Shown: one piece after another, positions 40,403-48,522 of the stretch
Position numbering within the stretch: position 1 is the stretch's first letter
Layout of the letters: each line of letters starts with the position of its first letter
Assembly (NCBI GenBank): GCA_036263655.1
Contig: DATAGP010000017.1
Coordinates: forward strand, 1-64,000
Reading direction: 5' to 3'
DNA from: Schlegelella_A sp036263655
Lineage (GTDB): Bacteria > Pseudomonadota > Gammaproteobacteria > Burkholderiales > Burkholderiaceae_C
DNA length: 64,000 nucleotides
The notes under the pieces: model-generated
Told to the model about the DNA's origin: nothing
Databases searched by the model: none
The model's input: the letters and a program-made list of their open reading frames with translations, nothing else
Made by a program: the position numbers and the translations under genes

Positions 40403-40437
40403 TTCCAGCCGATCGACCGCCAGAGAAAGACTCCGCC

Positions 40438-41232
40438 ATGGACAACGCCACGCCGGCCGGCGAGCACGTGCTCGTCGAGCGCCAGGGCGCGATCGTCACG
40501 CTGACGTTCAACCGGCCCGAGGCCCGCAACGCGATGACCTGGGGCATGTACCAGCGCCTGTACGACACCTGCGAGGAAGTCGATGCGGACGACTCCATCC
40601 GTGTTCTGGTGCTGAAGGGCGCGGGCGGCAAGGCCTTCGTCGCCGGGACCGAGATCAGCCAGTTCACGAGCTTCCAAAGCGGCGAGGACGGGCTCCGTTA
40701 CGAGCGCGATGCCGACCATCGCGCCGGCCGGATCGCGCGGGTCCGGAAGCCCGTGATCGCGCAGATCCAGGGCGTCGCGGTCGGTGGCGGGCTCGGCATC
40801 GCCGCAGGCGCCGACGTCCGGGTCGCCACGCCCGATGCACGGTTCGGCCTGCCGATGGCCCGCACGCTCGGGAACTGCCTGTCGATGCGCGCCTATGCCA
40901 CGTTCATGGAACTGTTCGGACCGTCGCGCTTCAAGGAAATGATGTTCACCGCCCGGCTGCTCTCCGTGCAGGAGGCGGCGGCCGCCGGCTTCGTTCACGA
41001 GGTCGTGCCGGCGGAGGCCATCGAGGCGCGTGTCCGGGAGCTGGCGCAGACCATCGCGTCTCACGCACCCATCACCCTCTGGGTCACGAAGGAGGCGGTG
41101 CGGCGGATCCAGGAAGCCCGTTCGGTCCCCGACGGCGAGGACCTGATACGCACCACCTACGGCAGCGCCGACTTTCGCGAAGGCGTGCGTGCCTTCGTGG
41201 AGAAGCGGCCGGCACGCTGGACCGGCAAGTAG
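40438..41232 (+). CDS. Crotonase-fold protein without the catalytic Glu pair (second copy)
   Basis: A 264-residue crotonase-superfamily protein, clearly diverged from the one at 34614-35402. Oxyanion-hole segments KAFVAGTEISQF and GVAVGGGLGIAAG are present. The positions of Glu144 and Glu164 of rat enoyl-CoA hydratase are Gly120 and Met140 (RFGLPMART), so it also lacks both acid/base residues. ATG 40438 is chosen because an AGAGAAAGA site precedes it and the shorter form matches family N-termini. It is divergent from the tctC operon and is convergent with the alpha/beta hydrolase gene, with a GC hairpin between. Confidence 0.87.
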   Translation: MDNATPAGEHVLVERQGAIVTLTFNRPEARNAMTWGMYQRLYDTCEEVDADDSIRVLVLKGAGGKAFVAGTEISQFTSFQSGEDGLRYERDADHRAGRIARVRKPVIAQIQGVAVGGGLGIAAGADVRVATPDARFGLPMARTLGNCLSMRAYATFMELFGPSRFKEMMFTARLLSVQEAAAAGFVHEVVPAEAIEARVRELAQTIASHAPITLWVTKEAVRRIQEARSVPDGEDLIRTTYGSADFREGVRAFVEKRPARWTGK

Positions 41233-41245
41233 GCGCCGTGCCTCG

Positions 41246-41262
41246 GCCGCGCGCAGCGCGGC
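41246..41262. terminator. 7-bp GC hairpin between convergent genes
   Basis: GCCGCGC-GCA-GCGCGGC is a perfect 7-bp stem with a 3-nt loop between the crotonase-fold stop (41232) and the hydrolase stop (41264), followed by TTC. Likely a bidirectional terminator. Confidence 0.45.
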
Positions 41263-41263
41263 T

Positions 41264-42070
41264 TCACCCTCGCGGCAGTGCTTCCTTCAAGGCCGCCAGC
41301 AGGGCGTCGGGCGCCTCGGCCATCATCGAATGGCCGGCCGCCACGCGCACCGTCTTCGCCCGCAGCGCGGCCGCGATCTCGCCGGCCTGGCTCGGCCGCG
41401 TCATCTGGTCGTGCTCGCCGAGCACGAGCGTCACCGGGCAGCGGACGCGCGCCGCCGCCTCGGCACCGCCCCGGTAGCTGTCGCAGACCTGGAAGTCCAC
41501 GAGGAAGAGGTTGGCGTCGCTGCAGCCGGCTTGCACCCGCCGCATCAGGGTCCGGTTGGCGCCGTGCAGGGAGTTGCCCGGGCCCGGGTACGAGGGCTTG
41601 GCGGCGAAGCTCGAGTGCGAGAACACGTTGACGGCATCGATCGCCGCCAGCGGCGTTGTCTGCGCCGATTCGAGCAGCGCGGCCGAGACGGCCATCGGGT
41701 AGGCCATGCCGGCCAGCACGAGCGCCGTGGCCCGCGCCGGCGCCTTCGCGGCCGCCTCGAGGGCGACCAGCGAGCCCATGCTGTGACCGACCAGGGCCGC
41801 CTCGGCCACGCCCGCCGTGTCGATCAGCGCCAGCAGCCAGTCGGCGATCGCCCCGGCACTGGTCAGCGCCGGGCCCTCGGAGCGCCCGTGCGCCGGCAGG
41901 TCCGGCGCCAGCACGGCGTAGCCATGGTTCGCGCACCAGCGGGCGAGCAGGGTCCAGACGCTGTGATCGTGCAGCGCGCCGTGCACGAAGATGACGCAGG
42001 GCGCGCTCGCATCGAACGCCTTGCCGCCGCTGTAGGCGTAGGCGGAGCGTCCGCAGACGTCGAGCCTCAC
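41264..42070 (-). CDS. Alpha/beta hydrolase
   Basis: A 268-residue alpha/beta-hydrolase-fold enzyme. The oxyanion motif VIFVHGALHDHSVW, the nucleophile elbow VGHSMGSLVALEAA, the acid in LVLGEHDQMT and the catalytic His in VRVAAGHSMMAEAP are all in place. Likely an esterase or thioesterase. Its ATG overlaps the metY stop by 4 nt, so it is translated with metY; one possibility is hydrolysis of an acyl-homoserine side product, but that is only inferred from the neighbour. Confidence 0.88.
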   Translation of the reverse strand: MRLDVCGRSAYAYSGGKAFDASAPCVIFVHGALHDHSVWTLLARWCANHGYAVLAPDLPAHGRSEGPALTSAGAIADWLLALIDTAGVAEAALVGHSMGSLVALEAAAKAPARATALVLAGMAYPMAVSAALLESAQTTPLAAIDAVNVFSHSSFAAKPSYPGPGNSLHGANRTLMRRVQAGCSDANLFLVDFQVCDSYRGGAEAAARVRCPVTLVLGEHDQMTRPSQAGEIAAALRAKTVRVAAGHSMMAEAPDALLAALKEALPRG

Positions 42071-43371
42071 CGGAATGCCGCCTTGAGCGCGCGCTTGAGG
42101 TCGTCGACGAGGTCGGCGGGGTCCTCGAGGCCGATCGACAGCCGGATCGTTCCCGGCCCGATGCCGGCGCGCGCCAGCGCGGCATCGTCCATGCGGAAGT
42201 GGGTCGTCGATGCCGGATGGATGACGAGCGAGCGGCAGTCGCCGACGTTGGCCAGGTGCGAGAAGAGGCGCAGCGACTCGATGAAGGCGCGGCCCGACTC
42301 GCGCGAGCCACGCAGGTCGAAGCTGAACACCGAGCCGCAGCCGCGCGGCAGCAGCCGTTTCGCGAGCGCGTGGTCCGGGTGGCTCTCGAGCTCGGGGTAG
42401 CCGACGCGCTCCACCTTGTCGTGCCCGGAGAGGAAGGCGACGACCTCGCGCGTGTTGTCGACGTGGCGCGCCATGCGCAGCGGCAGTGTCTCGAGCCCCT
42501 GCAGGATCAGCCAGGCGGTGTGCGGGCTCATGCTCGCGCCGAAGTCGCGCAGGCCCTCGCGGCGCGCGCGCAGCAGGAAGGCGCCGACCGTGCTCTCCTC
42601 GCTGAAGACCATGCCGTGGAAGCCTTCGTAGGCGCGCGTCAGCTCGGTGAAGCGGCCGGACTTTTCCGTCGCCGCGTCCCAGTCGAAGGCGCCGCTGTCG
42701 ACGAGCACGCCGCCGATGACGGTGCCGTGTCCGGACAGGAACTTGGTCGCCGAGTGGTACAGCAGGTCGGCGCCGTGCTCGAAGGGCCGCATCAGCCAGG
42801 GCGTGGTGAAGGTCGAGTCGACGAGCAGCGGCAGGTGGTTCTCGTGCGCCAGGGTCGCGATCGTCGGGATGTCGAGGACGTCGAGGCCGGGATTGCCGAG
42901 CGTCTCGCCGAACAGGAGCCGGGTCTCGGGCCGGATCGCCGCGCGCCAGCCGTCGATGTCGCCCGGCTTGACGAAGGTCGTCGCGATGCCGAAGCGGGAC
43001 AGCGTGTAGTGCAGCAGGTTGTGCGAGCCGCCGTAGAGGGCGCTCGAGGCGACGATGTGCGAGCCGGCCCCGGCGATCGTCGCGATCGCCAGGTGCAGCG
43101 CCGCCTGGCCGCTGGCCGTCGCGATCGCGCCCGAGCCGCCTTCCAGCGCCGCGACGCGCTCCTCGAGCACGGCGTTGGTCGGGTTCGAGATCCGGCTGTA
43201 GACGTGGCCGGAGCGCTCCATGTTGAAGAGCGAGGCCGCATGCTCGCTCGACTCGAACACGAACGACGTGGTCAGGTGGATGGGCACGGCGCGGGCGCCG
43301 GTCGCCGGGTCGGGCACGGCTCCGGCGTGCAGGGCCAGCGTGTCGAATCCGGGGTCGGAAAAACCGGGCAT
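42067..43371 (-). CDS. metY: O-acetylhomoserine aminocarboxypropyltransferase (sulfhydrylase) MetY
   Basis: A 434-residue PLP enzyme of the Cys/Met metabolism family that makes homocysteine from O-acetyl- or O-succinylhomoserine and sulfide. Features: FDTLALHAGAVPDPATGARAVPI at the start, YSRISNPTNAVLEERVAALEGG, the PLP-lysine in LLYHSATKFLSGHGTVIGG, and the long family insert typical of MetY (about 430 residues versus 390 for MetB/MetZ). It is divergent from the CBS-aroC genes and co-translated with an alpha/beta hydrolase. No metX is in the window. Confidence 0.92.
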   Translation of the reverse strand: MPGFSDPGFDTLALHAGAVPDPATGARAVPIHLTTSFVFESSEHAASLFNMERSGHVYSRISNPTNAVLEERVAALEGGSGAIATASGQAALHLAIATIAGAGSHIVASSALYGGSHNLLHYTLSRFGIATTFVKPGDIDGWRAAIRPETRLLFGETLGNPGLDVLDIPTIATLAHENHLPLLVDSTFTTPWLMRPFEHGADLLYHSATKFLSGHGTVIGGVLVDSGAFDWDAATEKSGRFTELTRAYEGFHGMVFSEESTVGAFLLRARREGLRDFGASMSPHTAWLILQGLETLPLRMARHVDNTREVVAFLSGHDKVERVGYPELESHPDHALAKRLLPRGCGSVFSFDLRGSRESGRAFIESLRLFSHLANVGDCRSLVIHPASTTHFRMDDAALARAGIGPGTIRLSIGLEDPADLVDDLKRALKAAFR

Positions 43372-43415
43372 GAGGGGGCGTGTTCCGGGCTGCCTTGGGG
43401 CGAGGGATTGTGGGC

Positions 43416-43421
43416 TATATT
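43416..43421 (+). promoter_or_regulatory. Putative -10 box (TATATT) between metY and the CBS gene
   Basis: GGC-TATATT is the only A/T-rich block in the divergent region and lies 40 bp before the CBS ATG. On the other strand the same block offers AATATA for metY. -35 elements are weak. Confidence 0.4.
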
Positions 43422-43460
43422 GGTTCGCAGGCCCGTCGCGGGCGGGCTGCGGAGACGACC

Positions 43461-43931
43461 ATGAAAGTCAGCGACATCCTGCGCGTCAAGGGCAACACGC
43501 TGTTCACCGTGGCGCCCGACGAGACCCTGTCCAACGCGCTCAACCTGATGTCGGGGGAAGACATCGGCTCGCTCGTCGTCATGGAGCGCGGCGAGCTGGT
43601 CGGCATGCTGACCTTCCGCGAGGTGATCAAGGCCGTCGTGCAGAACGGCGGCGCGCTCGGCAGCACCCGCGTCCGCAGCGTGATGGACGACGCGCCGCTG
43701 ACCTGCACGCCGAACACCGAGCTCGACGAGGTGCGCCGCATGATGCTCGGACGGCACGCCCGCTACATGCCCGTCCTCAGCGAGAAGACGCTGATGGGCG
43801 TGGTGTCCTTTTACGACGTCGCCAAGGCGGTGGTCGACAGCCAGGACTTCGAGAACCGCATGCTGAAGGCCTACATCCGCGACTGGCCGGTGGAGAGCGG
43901 CGAGGAGTCGCGCGCTCCGAAGGCCGGCTGA
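43461..43931 (+). CDS. CBS-pair domain protein
   Basis: A 156-residue protein made of two tandem CBS motifs (about 8-60, NTLFTVAPDETLSNALNLMS and GSLVVMERGELVGMLTFRE; and 73-125, PLTCTPNTELDEVRRMMLGR and YMPVLSEKTLMGVVSFYDV), which form one Bateman module binding adenine nucleotides or similar ligands. No attached catalytic domain. ATG 43461 has a GGAGACGACC ribosome-binding site; the longer frame upstream is not needed. aroC starts 3 bp after its stop, so the two are co-transcribed. Confidence 0.9.
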   Translation: MKVSDILRVKGNTLFTVAPDETLSNALNLMSGEDIGSLVVMERGELVGMLTFREVIKAVVQNGGALGSTRVRSVMDDAPLTCTPNTELDEVRRMMLGRHARYMPVLSEKTLMGVVSFYDVAKAVVDSQDFENRMLKAYIRDWPVESGEESRAPKAG

Positions 43932-43934
43932 TCG

Positions 43935-45035
43935 ATGTCCGGCAGCACGATCGGCACGCTGTTCCGGGTCACGACCTTCGGCGAGAGCCACGGCCCGGCG
44001 ATCGGCTGCATCGTCGACGGCTGCCCGCCCGGCATGGCGCTCGGCGAGGCCGACATCCAGCCCGAGCTCGACCGGCGCCGCCCCGGCACGTCGCGCCACG
44101 TCACGCAGCGCCAGGAGGAGGACAAGGTCGAGATCCTCTCCGGCGTCTTCGAAGGCCGGACCACCGGGACGCCGATCGCCCTCGTCATCCGCAACACCGA
44201 CCAGCGCAGCAAGGACTACGCGAACCTGCTGAACACCTTCCGGCCGGGTCACGCCGACTACACCTACCACCAGAAGTACGGCCTGCGCGACCCGCGCGGC
44301 GGCGGGCGCGCGTCGGCCCGGCTGACCGCGCCCGCCGTGGCCGCGGCGGCCATCGCCCGCAAGTGGCTGCAAACCGAGCACGGCACGACGTTCGTCGGCC
44401 ACCTGAGCCAGATCGGCGAGATCGCGATTCCCTTCGAGGGGCTCGAGCACGTCGGCCGCAATCCCTTCTTCGCCGCCAATACCGGCGACATCGCCCGCAT
44501 CGAGGCCTACGTCGACGAGCTGCGCCGGGCCGGCGACAGCTGCGGCGCGCGCATCGACGTGCGCGCCCGTGGCGTGCCTGTCGGCCTCGGCGAGCCGCTC
44601 TACGACAAGCTCGACGCCGACATCGCCCACGCGATGATGGGCATCAACGCCGTCAAGGGCGTCGAGATCGGCGCCGGCTTCGCCGCCGTGGCGCAGCGCG
44701 GCACGGCCCACGGCGACGAGCTGACTCCCGAGGGCTTCGCCAGCAACAACGCCGGCGGCGTGCTCGGCGGCATCTCGACGGGCCAGGACATCACCGTCTC
44801 CATCGCCATCAAGCCGACGAGCTCGATCCGCAGCCCGCGCCGCTCGATCGATCTCGAAGGCCGGCCGACGACGGTCGAGACCCTCGGCCGGCACGACCCC
44901 TGCGTCGGCATCCGCGCGGTGCCGATCGCCGAGGCCATGCTCGCGCTGGTCCTGATGGACCACGCGCTGCGGCACCGGGCCCAGTGCGGCGACGTCCGTG
45001 TCGCGATGGCGCCGATCCCTGCCGGCGGCCCTTGA
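43935..45035 (+). CDS. aroC: Chorismate synthase
   Basis: A 366-residue FMNH2-dependent enzyme that converts EPSP to chorismate, the last step of the shikimate pathway. The three family signatures are present: GESHGPAIGCIVDGCPPG (with FRVTTFGESHG), the GRASARLTAPAVAAAAIA stretch after YGLRDPRGG, and the flavin-binding SIRSPRRSIDLEG. Full length. It starts 3 bp after the CBS gene and its stop overlaps the apparent TTG start of the following MFS gene (TTGA). Confidence 0.96.
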   Translation: MSGSTIGTLFRVTTFGESHGPAIGCIVDGCPPGMALGEADIQPELDRRRPGTSRHVTQRQEEDKVEILSGVFEGRTTGTPIALVIRNTDQRSKDYANLLNTFRPGHADYTYHQKYGLRDPRGGGRASARLTAPAVAAAAIARKWLQTEHGTTFVGHLSQIGEIAIPFEGLEHVGRNPFFAANTGDIARIEAYVDELRRAGDSCGARIDVRARGVPVGLGEPLYDKLDADIAHAMMGINAVKGVEIGAGFAAVAQRGTAHGDELTPEGFASNNAGGVLGGISTGQDITVSIAIKPTSSIRSPRRSIDLEGRPTTVETLGRHDPCVGIRAVPIAEAMLALVLMDHALRHRAQCGDVRVAMAPIPAGGP

Positions 45036-46225
45036 GCCCTCGCCCGGCGACGACGGTCGTCCCGTTCGCCGCCCTGTCGTTCTCGTACTTCGCGTTCGCG
45101 GGGCTGTTCAGCACCTACGCGCCGCTCTGGTTCCAGAGCCTCGGCTACACCACCTTCGCGATCGGCGCCCTGACCTCGATGCAGAGCGCGACCCGCCTCT
45201 TCATGCCCTATGCCTGGGGCTGGGTCGCCGACCTGACCGGCCGGCGCGAGGCGTTGCTGCGGCTTGCCGTCGGCGGGGCGCTGCTCGCCTCGGCAGGATT
45301 CTTCGTCGTGACCGGCTATCTCTGGGTGTCGGTCGTGACGGTGGTGCTCTTCCTCTGCACGGCGGGCGTGATCCCCATCAGCGAGGCGACGCTGGCGCAT
45401 CACGTCACGCGCGAAGGCGAGCTCGACGTGGCGCGCTACGGTCGCGTGCGCCTGTGGGGCTCCGTCGGCTTCGTCGCCGCCGTGACCGGGAGCGGCTTCG
45501 TCCTGCAGAGCGTTGGCGTGCGCGCCTTCCCGCTGCTCGCCAGCGCGCTCCTGCTGGCGCTCCTGCTGGCGGCGCTGCGCGTGCCGGCGGCCAGCGAGGT
45601 GGCGACCTCCGCGCCGCAGGCCGGGAGCGCCCTCGCGGTCCTGCGCCAGCCGCTCGTCGCCTGGTTCTTCGCCGGCGTCTTCCTGACCGTCCTCGCCCAC
45701 ACCAGCCTCTACGCCTTCTACTCGCTCTACCTCGCCTCGCTCGGCTACGACACCGGCACCATCGGCCTGCTCTGGGCCCTGGCGGTGCTGGTCGAGATCG
45801 CCTGGTTCTTCTTCAGCGGGCGCTGGATGCACCGTCTGTCGATGCACGGCTGGCTGCTCGTCGCGGCGCTGGTCTCGGCGCTGCGCTTCGCCGCGATCGC
45901 GGCCTTCGGAGCGCACGTCGCCGTGCTCATCGTCGCCCAGTGCCTGCACGCGCTGACCTTCGCCGCCCAGCACTCGGCCTGCATTGCCGTCGTCTCGCGC
46001 CACTTCCCGGGGCGGCAGCGCGGCCGCGGCCAGGCGCTCTACGCGGTGCTCGGCTACGGCGCCTCGGGCGTGCTCGGCGGCGTCGCCGGCGGGGCGCTGA
46101 GCGAATCGCTCGGCTTCGCCGCCGTGTTCTGGGCCGCTGCGGTCGCGGCGCTCGGCGCCGCCGCCTGTTGCCGCCGGGCCATGACGCTCGACCTCGACTC
46201 GAACAGGCGATTGGCGTCGGCGTAG
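45032..46225 (+). CDS. MFS transporter (MFS_1-like / nucleoside-permease-like group)
   Basis: A 397-residue membrane protein with twelve predicted helices. It opens with VVPFAALSFSYFAFAGLFSTYAPLWFQ and has motif A WGWVADLTGRREALL between TM2 and TM3, typical of the MFS_1-like family near aroC in Burkholderiales. The best start is the TTG at 45032, which overlaps the aroC stop as TTGA; no ATG or GTG fits before TM1. Its last 172 bp overlap, on the other strand, the 3' end of the PEP-mutase-family gene. Substrate unknown. Confidence 0.82.
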   Translation: MSPRPATTVVPFAALSFSYFAFAGLFSTYAPLWFQSLGYTTFAIGALTSMQSATRLFMPYAWGWVADLTGRREALLRLAVGGALLASAGFFVVTGYLWVSVVTVVLFLCTAGVIPISEATLAHHVTREGELDVARYGRVRLWGSVGFVAAVTGSGFVLQSVGVRAFPLLASALLLALLLAALRVPAASEVATSAPQAGSALAVLRQPLVAWFFAGVFLTVLAHTSLYAFYSLYLASLGYDTGTIGLLWALAVLVEIAWFFFSGRWMHRLSMHGWLLVAALVSALRFAAIAAFGAHVAVLIVAQCLHALTFAAQHSACIAVVSRHFPGRQRGRGQALYAVLGYGASGVLGGVAGGALSESLGFAAVFWAAAVAALGAAACCRRAMTLDLDSNRRLASA

Positions 46226-47022
46226 GGAAGCGCCTCCGCGTGGAAGCGCGTGTAGGTGCCCGAGCCCAGGAGCTCCTCGGCGATGCGCCGCGTCAGCATC
46301 ATCGTCGCCCGCATCGGGCCGGAGCCTTCGCTGACCCGGCGCACGCCGAGCGCCTGCAGCTCGCCGATCGGCGGGCAGCCGGGCACGGTTAGGATGTTGA
46401 CCGGCCCGTCGATCTCGCGCACCAGGGTGCGGATGGTCTCGCGATCGCTCGCCGCCGGAACGAAGAGGCAGCTCGCGCCGGCCTCGCGGTAGCGGTTGGC
46501 GCGCGCGATCGAGGTGCGCAGCCGATCGGCCTCGTCGCCGAGCTTCAGCCAGTAGGCGTCGGTGCGGGCGTTGACGACGATGGGAACGCCGGCGTCCCGG
46601 GCCGCCGCGCAGACCGCGGCGATCGTCTCGACCTGCCGTTCGACGTCGACCAGGTGCGGGCCGCCGATCTCGCTGCCGTCCTCGATGTTGACGCCGACCG
46701 CGCCGATGCCGATGACCTCGCGCACCGTCGCCACCACGGCGTCGACCGTGTCGCCGAGGCCGTTGAGGATGTCGGCCGTCACCGGGACGTCGACGCTGCG
46801 CACGATCTCGCGCGTCGCCGCGAGGATCACGTCGCGCGGGACGAGCTCGTTGTCGGGCCAGCCGTGGCTGAAGGCGATGCCGGCGCTGCCGGTGCCGACG
46901 GCGCGCACGCCCGCCTCCTCGAAGATGCGGGCGCTCGCGGCGTCCCACGCGTTGGCGATGACGAGCAGCTCCGGGCCGAGATGCATCGCCTGGAAGGCCC
47001 GGGCCTTCGCCGCAGTGTCCAT
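46054..47022 (-). CDS. Isocitrate lyase / PEP mutase family protein
   Basis: A 322-residue alpha/beta-barrel enzyme of the PEP mutase/isocitrate lyase superfamily, whose members make or break C-C or P-C bonds next to a 2-oxo acid enolate. Family marks: IANAWDAASARIFEEAG, VPVTADILNGLGD (Asp84), GVNIEDG (112-116) and PIVVNARTD. In the VTADI-x-x-G stretch the second acidic residue normally present is Leu86. The KKCGH lyase cysteine motif is absent. Residues after about 277 are a low-complexity Ala/Pro tail encoded antisense to the MFS gene. It is the last gene of the liv operon, 16 bp after livF. Confidence 0.85.
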   Translation of the reverse strand: MDTAAKARAFQAMHLGPELLVIANAWDAASARIFEEAGVRAVGTGSAGIAFSHGWPDNELVPRDVILAATREIVRSVDVPVTADILNGLGDTVDAVVATVREVIGIGAVGVNIEDGSEIGGPHLVDVERQVETIAAVCAAARDAGVPIVVNARTDAYWLKLGDEADRLRTSIARANRYREAGASCLFVPAASDRETIRTLVREIDGPVNILTVPGCPPIGELQALGVRRVSEGSGPMRATMMLTRRIAEELLGSGTYTRFHAEALPYADANRLFESRSSVMARRQQAAAPSAATAAAQNTAAKPSDSLSAPPATPPSTPEAP

Positions 47023-47038
47023 GTCGCTTCCCCCGTCG

Positions 47039-47743
47039 TCAGGCCGAGCCGCCGATGACCTTCATCACCTCGGGCGGGTAGGTGTCGCCCGGCTTGCCGT
47101 GGTAAATGATCTCGCCGCGCTCGAGCACGTACAAGGCGTCGGCGTACTCGGGAATGTGGTGCACGTTCGACTCGGCCATGAGGATGGCGTGGCCGAGGCG
47201 GCGGATCGAGGCGATGCCTTCGGCAAGGGCCGGGATGATCGCCGGCGACAGGCCCTCGAAGGGCTCGTCGAGGAGCAGCAGGCGCGGGTCGAGGGCCAGG
47301 GCGCGGGCGATCGACACCATCTTGCGCTCGCCGCCCGAGAGCTGGTTGCCGCCACGCGTCGCGTAGGTGCGCAGCTTCGGGAAGATCTCGTAGGCCAGGT
47401 CGATGCGCGTCTTGGCGTCGCGGCCCTGCGGCCGGGTCCAGGTCGACAGCTCGATGTTCTCGGCGACGTTGAGGTCGCCGAAGACCTGGCTCTCCTCGGG
47501 CGCGTAGCCGATGCCGAGCTGGGCGATGCGATGCGTCGCCATCCCGACGATCGCCTGGCCGTCGAAGGCGATCGTCCCCGCGACCGGGCCCAGGAAGCCC
47601 ATGATGGCGCGGAAGGTCGTCGTCTTGCCGGCGCCGTTGCGGCCGACCAGGCAGACCAGGTGGCCGGCCTGGACCTGCAGCGAGATGCCGCGCAGGATGC
47701 GGCTGCTCTGGATGTCGACGGTGAGCCTGTCGATGGCCAGCAT
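47039..47743 (-). CDS. livF: ABC transporter ATP-binding protein, LivF type
   Basis: A 234-residue ATPase subunit of a branched-chain-amino-acid-type (HAAT) importer. Walker A is GRNGAGKTTT (about 35-44), signature LSGGERKMVSIARAL, Walker B LLLLDEPFEGLSP, and the H-loop region AILMAESNVHHIPEYAD. It shares one base with livG, consistent with coupled translation, and works as a heterodimer with LivG under the LivHM channel. Substrate is set by the binding protein, which does not look like a dedicated leucine-binding protein. Confidence 0.93.
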   Translation of the reverse strand: MLAIDRLTVDIQSSRILRGISLQVQAGHLVCLVGRNGAGKTTTFRAIMGFLGPVAGTIAFDGQAIVGMATHRIAQLGIGYAPEESQVFGDLNVAENIELSTWTRPQGRDAKTRIDLAYEIFPKLRTYATRGGNQLSGGERKMVSIARALALDPRLLLLDEPFEGLSPAIIPALAEGIASIRRLGHAILMAESNVHHIPEYADALYVLERGEIIYHGKPGDTYPPEVMKVIGGSA

Positions 47744-48522
47744 CAGGCGCTCTGCTTCAGCTTGCCGACCATCTTGCCGACGACCGCGGCGACGATGGCC
47801 GGATCGGCGAAGAACTCGGCCGGGGGGCGATCCGCCAGCACCTTCCCGGCGGTCAGCGCGACGATGCGGCTGGAGTACTCGGCGACCAGATCCATGTCGT
47901 GCTCGACGAGGATGATCGCCTTCACGCCGGCGCGCCGCGCCGCGTCGACGACGTTTCGCATGATCCCGTGCTTGTCGCCGCTCGAGACGCCGCTGGTCGG
48001 CTCGTCGAGGAGGATCACCTCCGGCGTCAGGGCGAAGGCGCTGGCGATGTCGAGCAGCTTCTTCTCGCCTTGCGAGAGGAGGCGCGACTCGGCGTCGAGC
48101 TTGCCGTCGAGGCCGAAGATGGCGGCGACCTCGCGCACCCGGTCGCCCACCGCGGCATCGTCGCGAAGCGAGGCGAACAGGCGCAGGCTCTTGCCGGCGT
48201 GCGACACCACGGCGGCGGCGATGGTCTCGGCCACCGTCAGGGCCGGGAAGATGTGGACCAGCTGAAAGGCGCGGGCCATGCCGCGCCGCGCCAGCTTCAC
48301 CGGGCCGATGCCGGCGATGTCCTCGCCCTTGAAGCGCACGACGCCGGCGCTCGGCTTCAGCAGCCCGGTCAGGACGTTGACGAGGGTCGTCTTGCCGGCG
48401 CCGTTCGGTCCGACGATCGAGACCAGCTCGCCCTCGCGGATCGAGAGAGTGACGTCGTCGAGGGCCACGAAGTCGCCGTAGGCCTTTCCCACTCCCACCG
48501 TTTCGATGAGCGGTGCCGTCAT
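47743..48522 (-). CDS. livG: ABC transporter ATP-binding protein, LivG type
   Basis: A 259-residue ATPase subunit. Walker A GPNGAGKTTLVNVLTG is at about 38-53, signature LLSQGEKKLLDIASAF, Walker B VILLDEPTSGVSSGDK, and the C-terminal extension with ALTAGKVLADRPP is typical of LivG. The family's GxxFQ loop appears as GMARAFQLVHIFPALTVAET. The start overlaps livM by 4 nt and the stop overlaps livF by one base. Confidence 0.93.
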   Translation of the reverse strand: MTAPLIETVGVGKAYGDFVALDDVTLSIREGELVSIVGPNGAGKTTLVNVLTGLLKPSAGVVRFKGEDIAGIGPVKLARRGMARAFQLVHIFPALTVAETIAAAVVSHAGKSLRLFASLRDDAAVGDRVREVAAIFGLDGKLDAESRLLSQGEKKLLDIASAFALTPEVILLDEPTSGVSSGDKHGIMRNVVDAARRAGVKAIILVEHDMDLVAEYSSRIVALTAGKVLADRPPAEFFADPAIVAAVVGKMVGKLKQSA

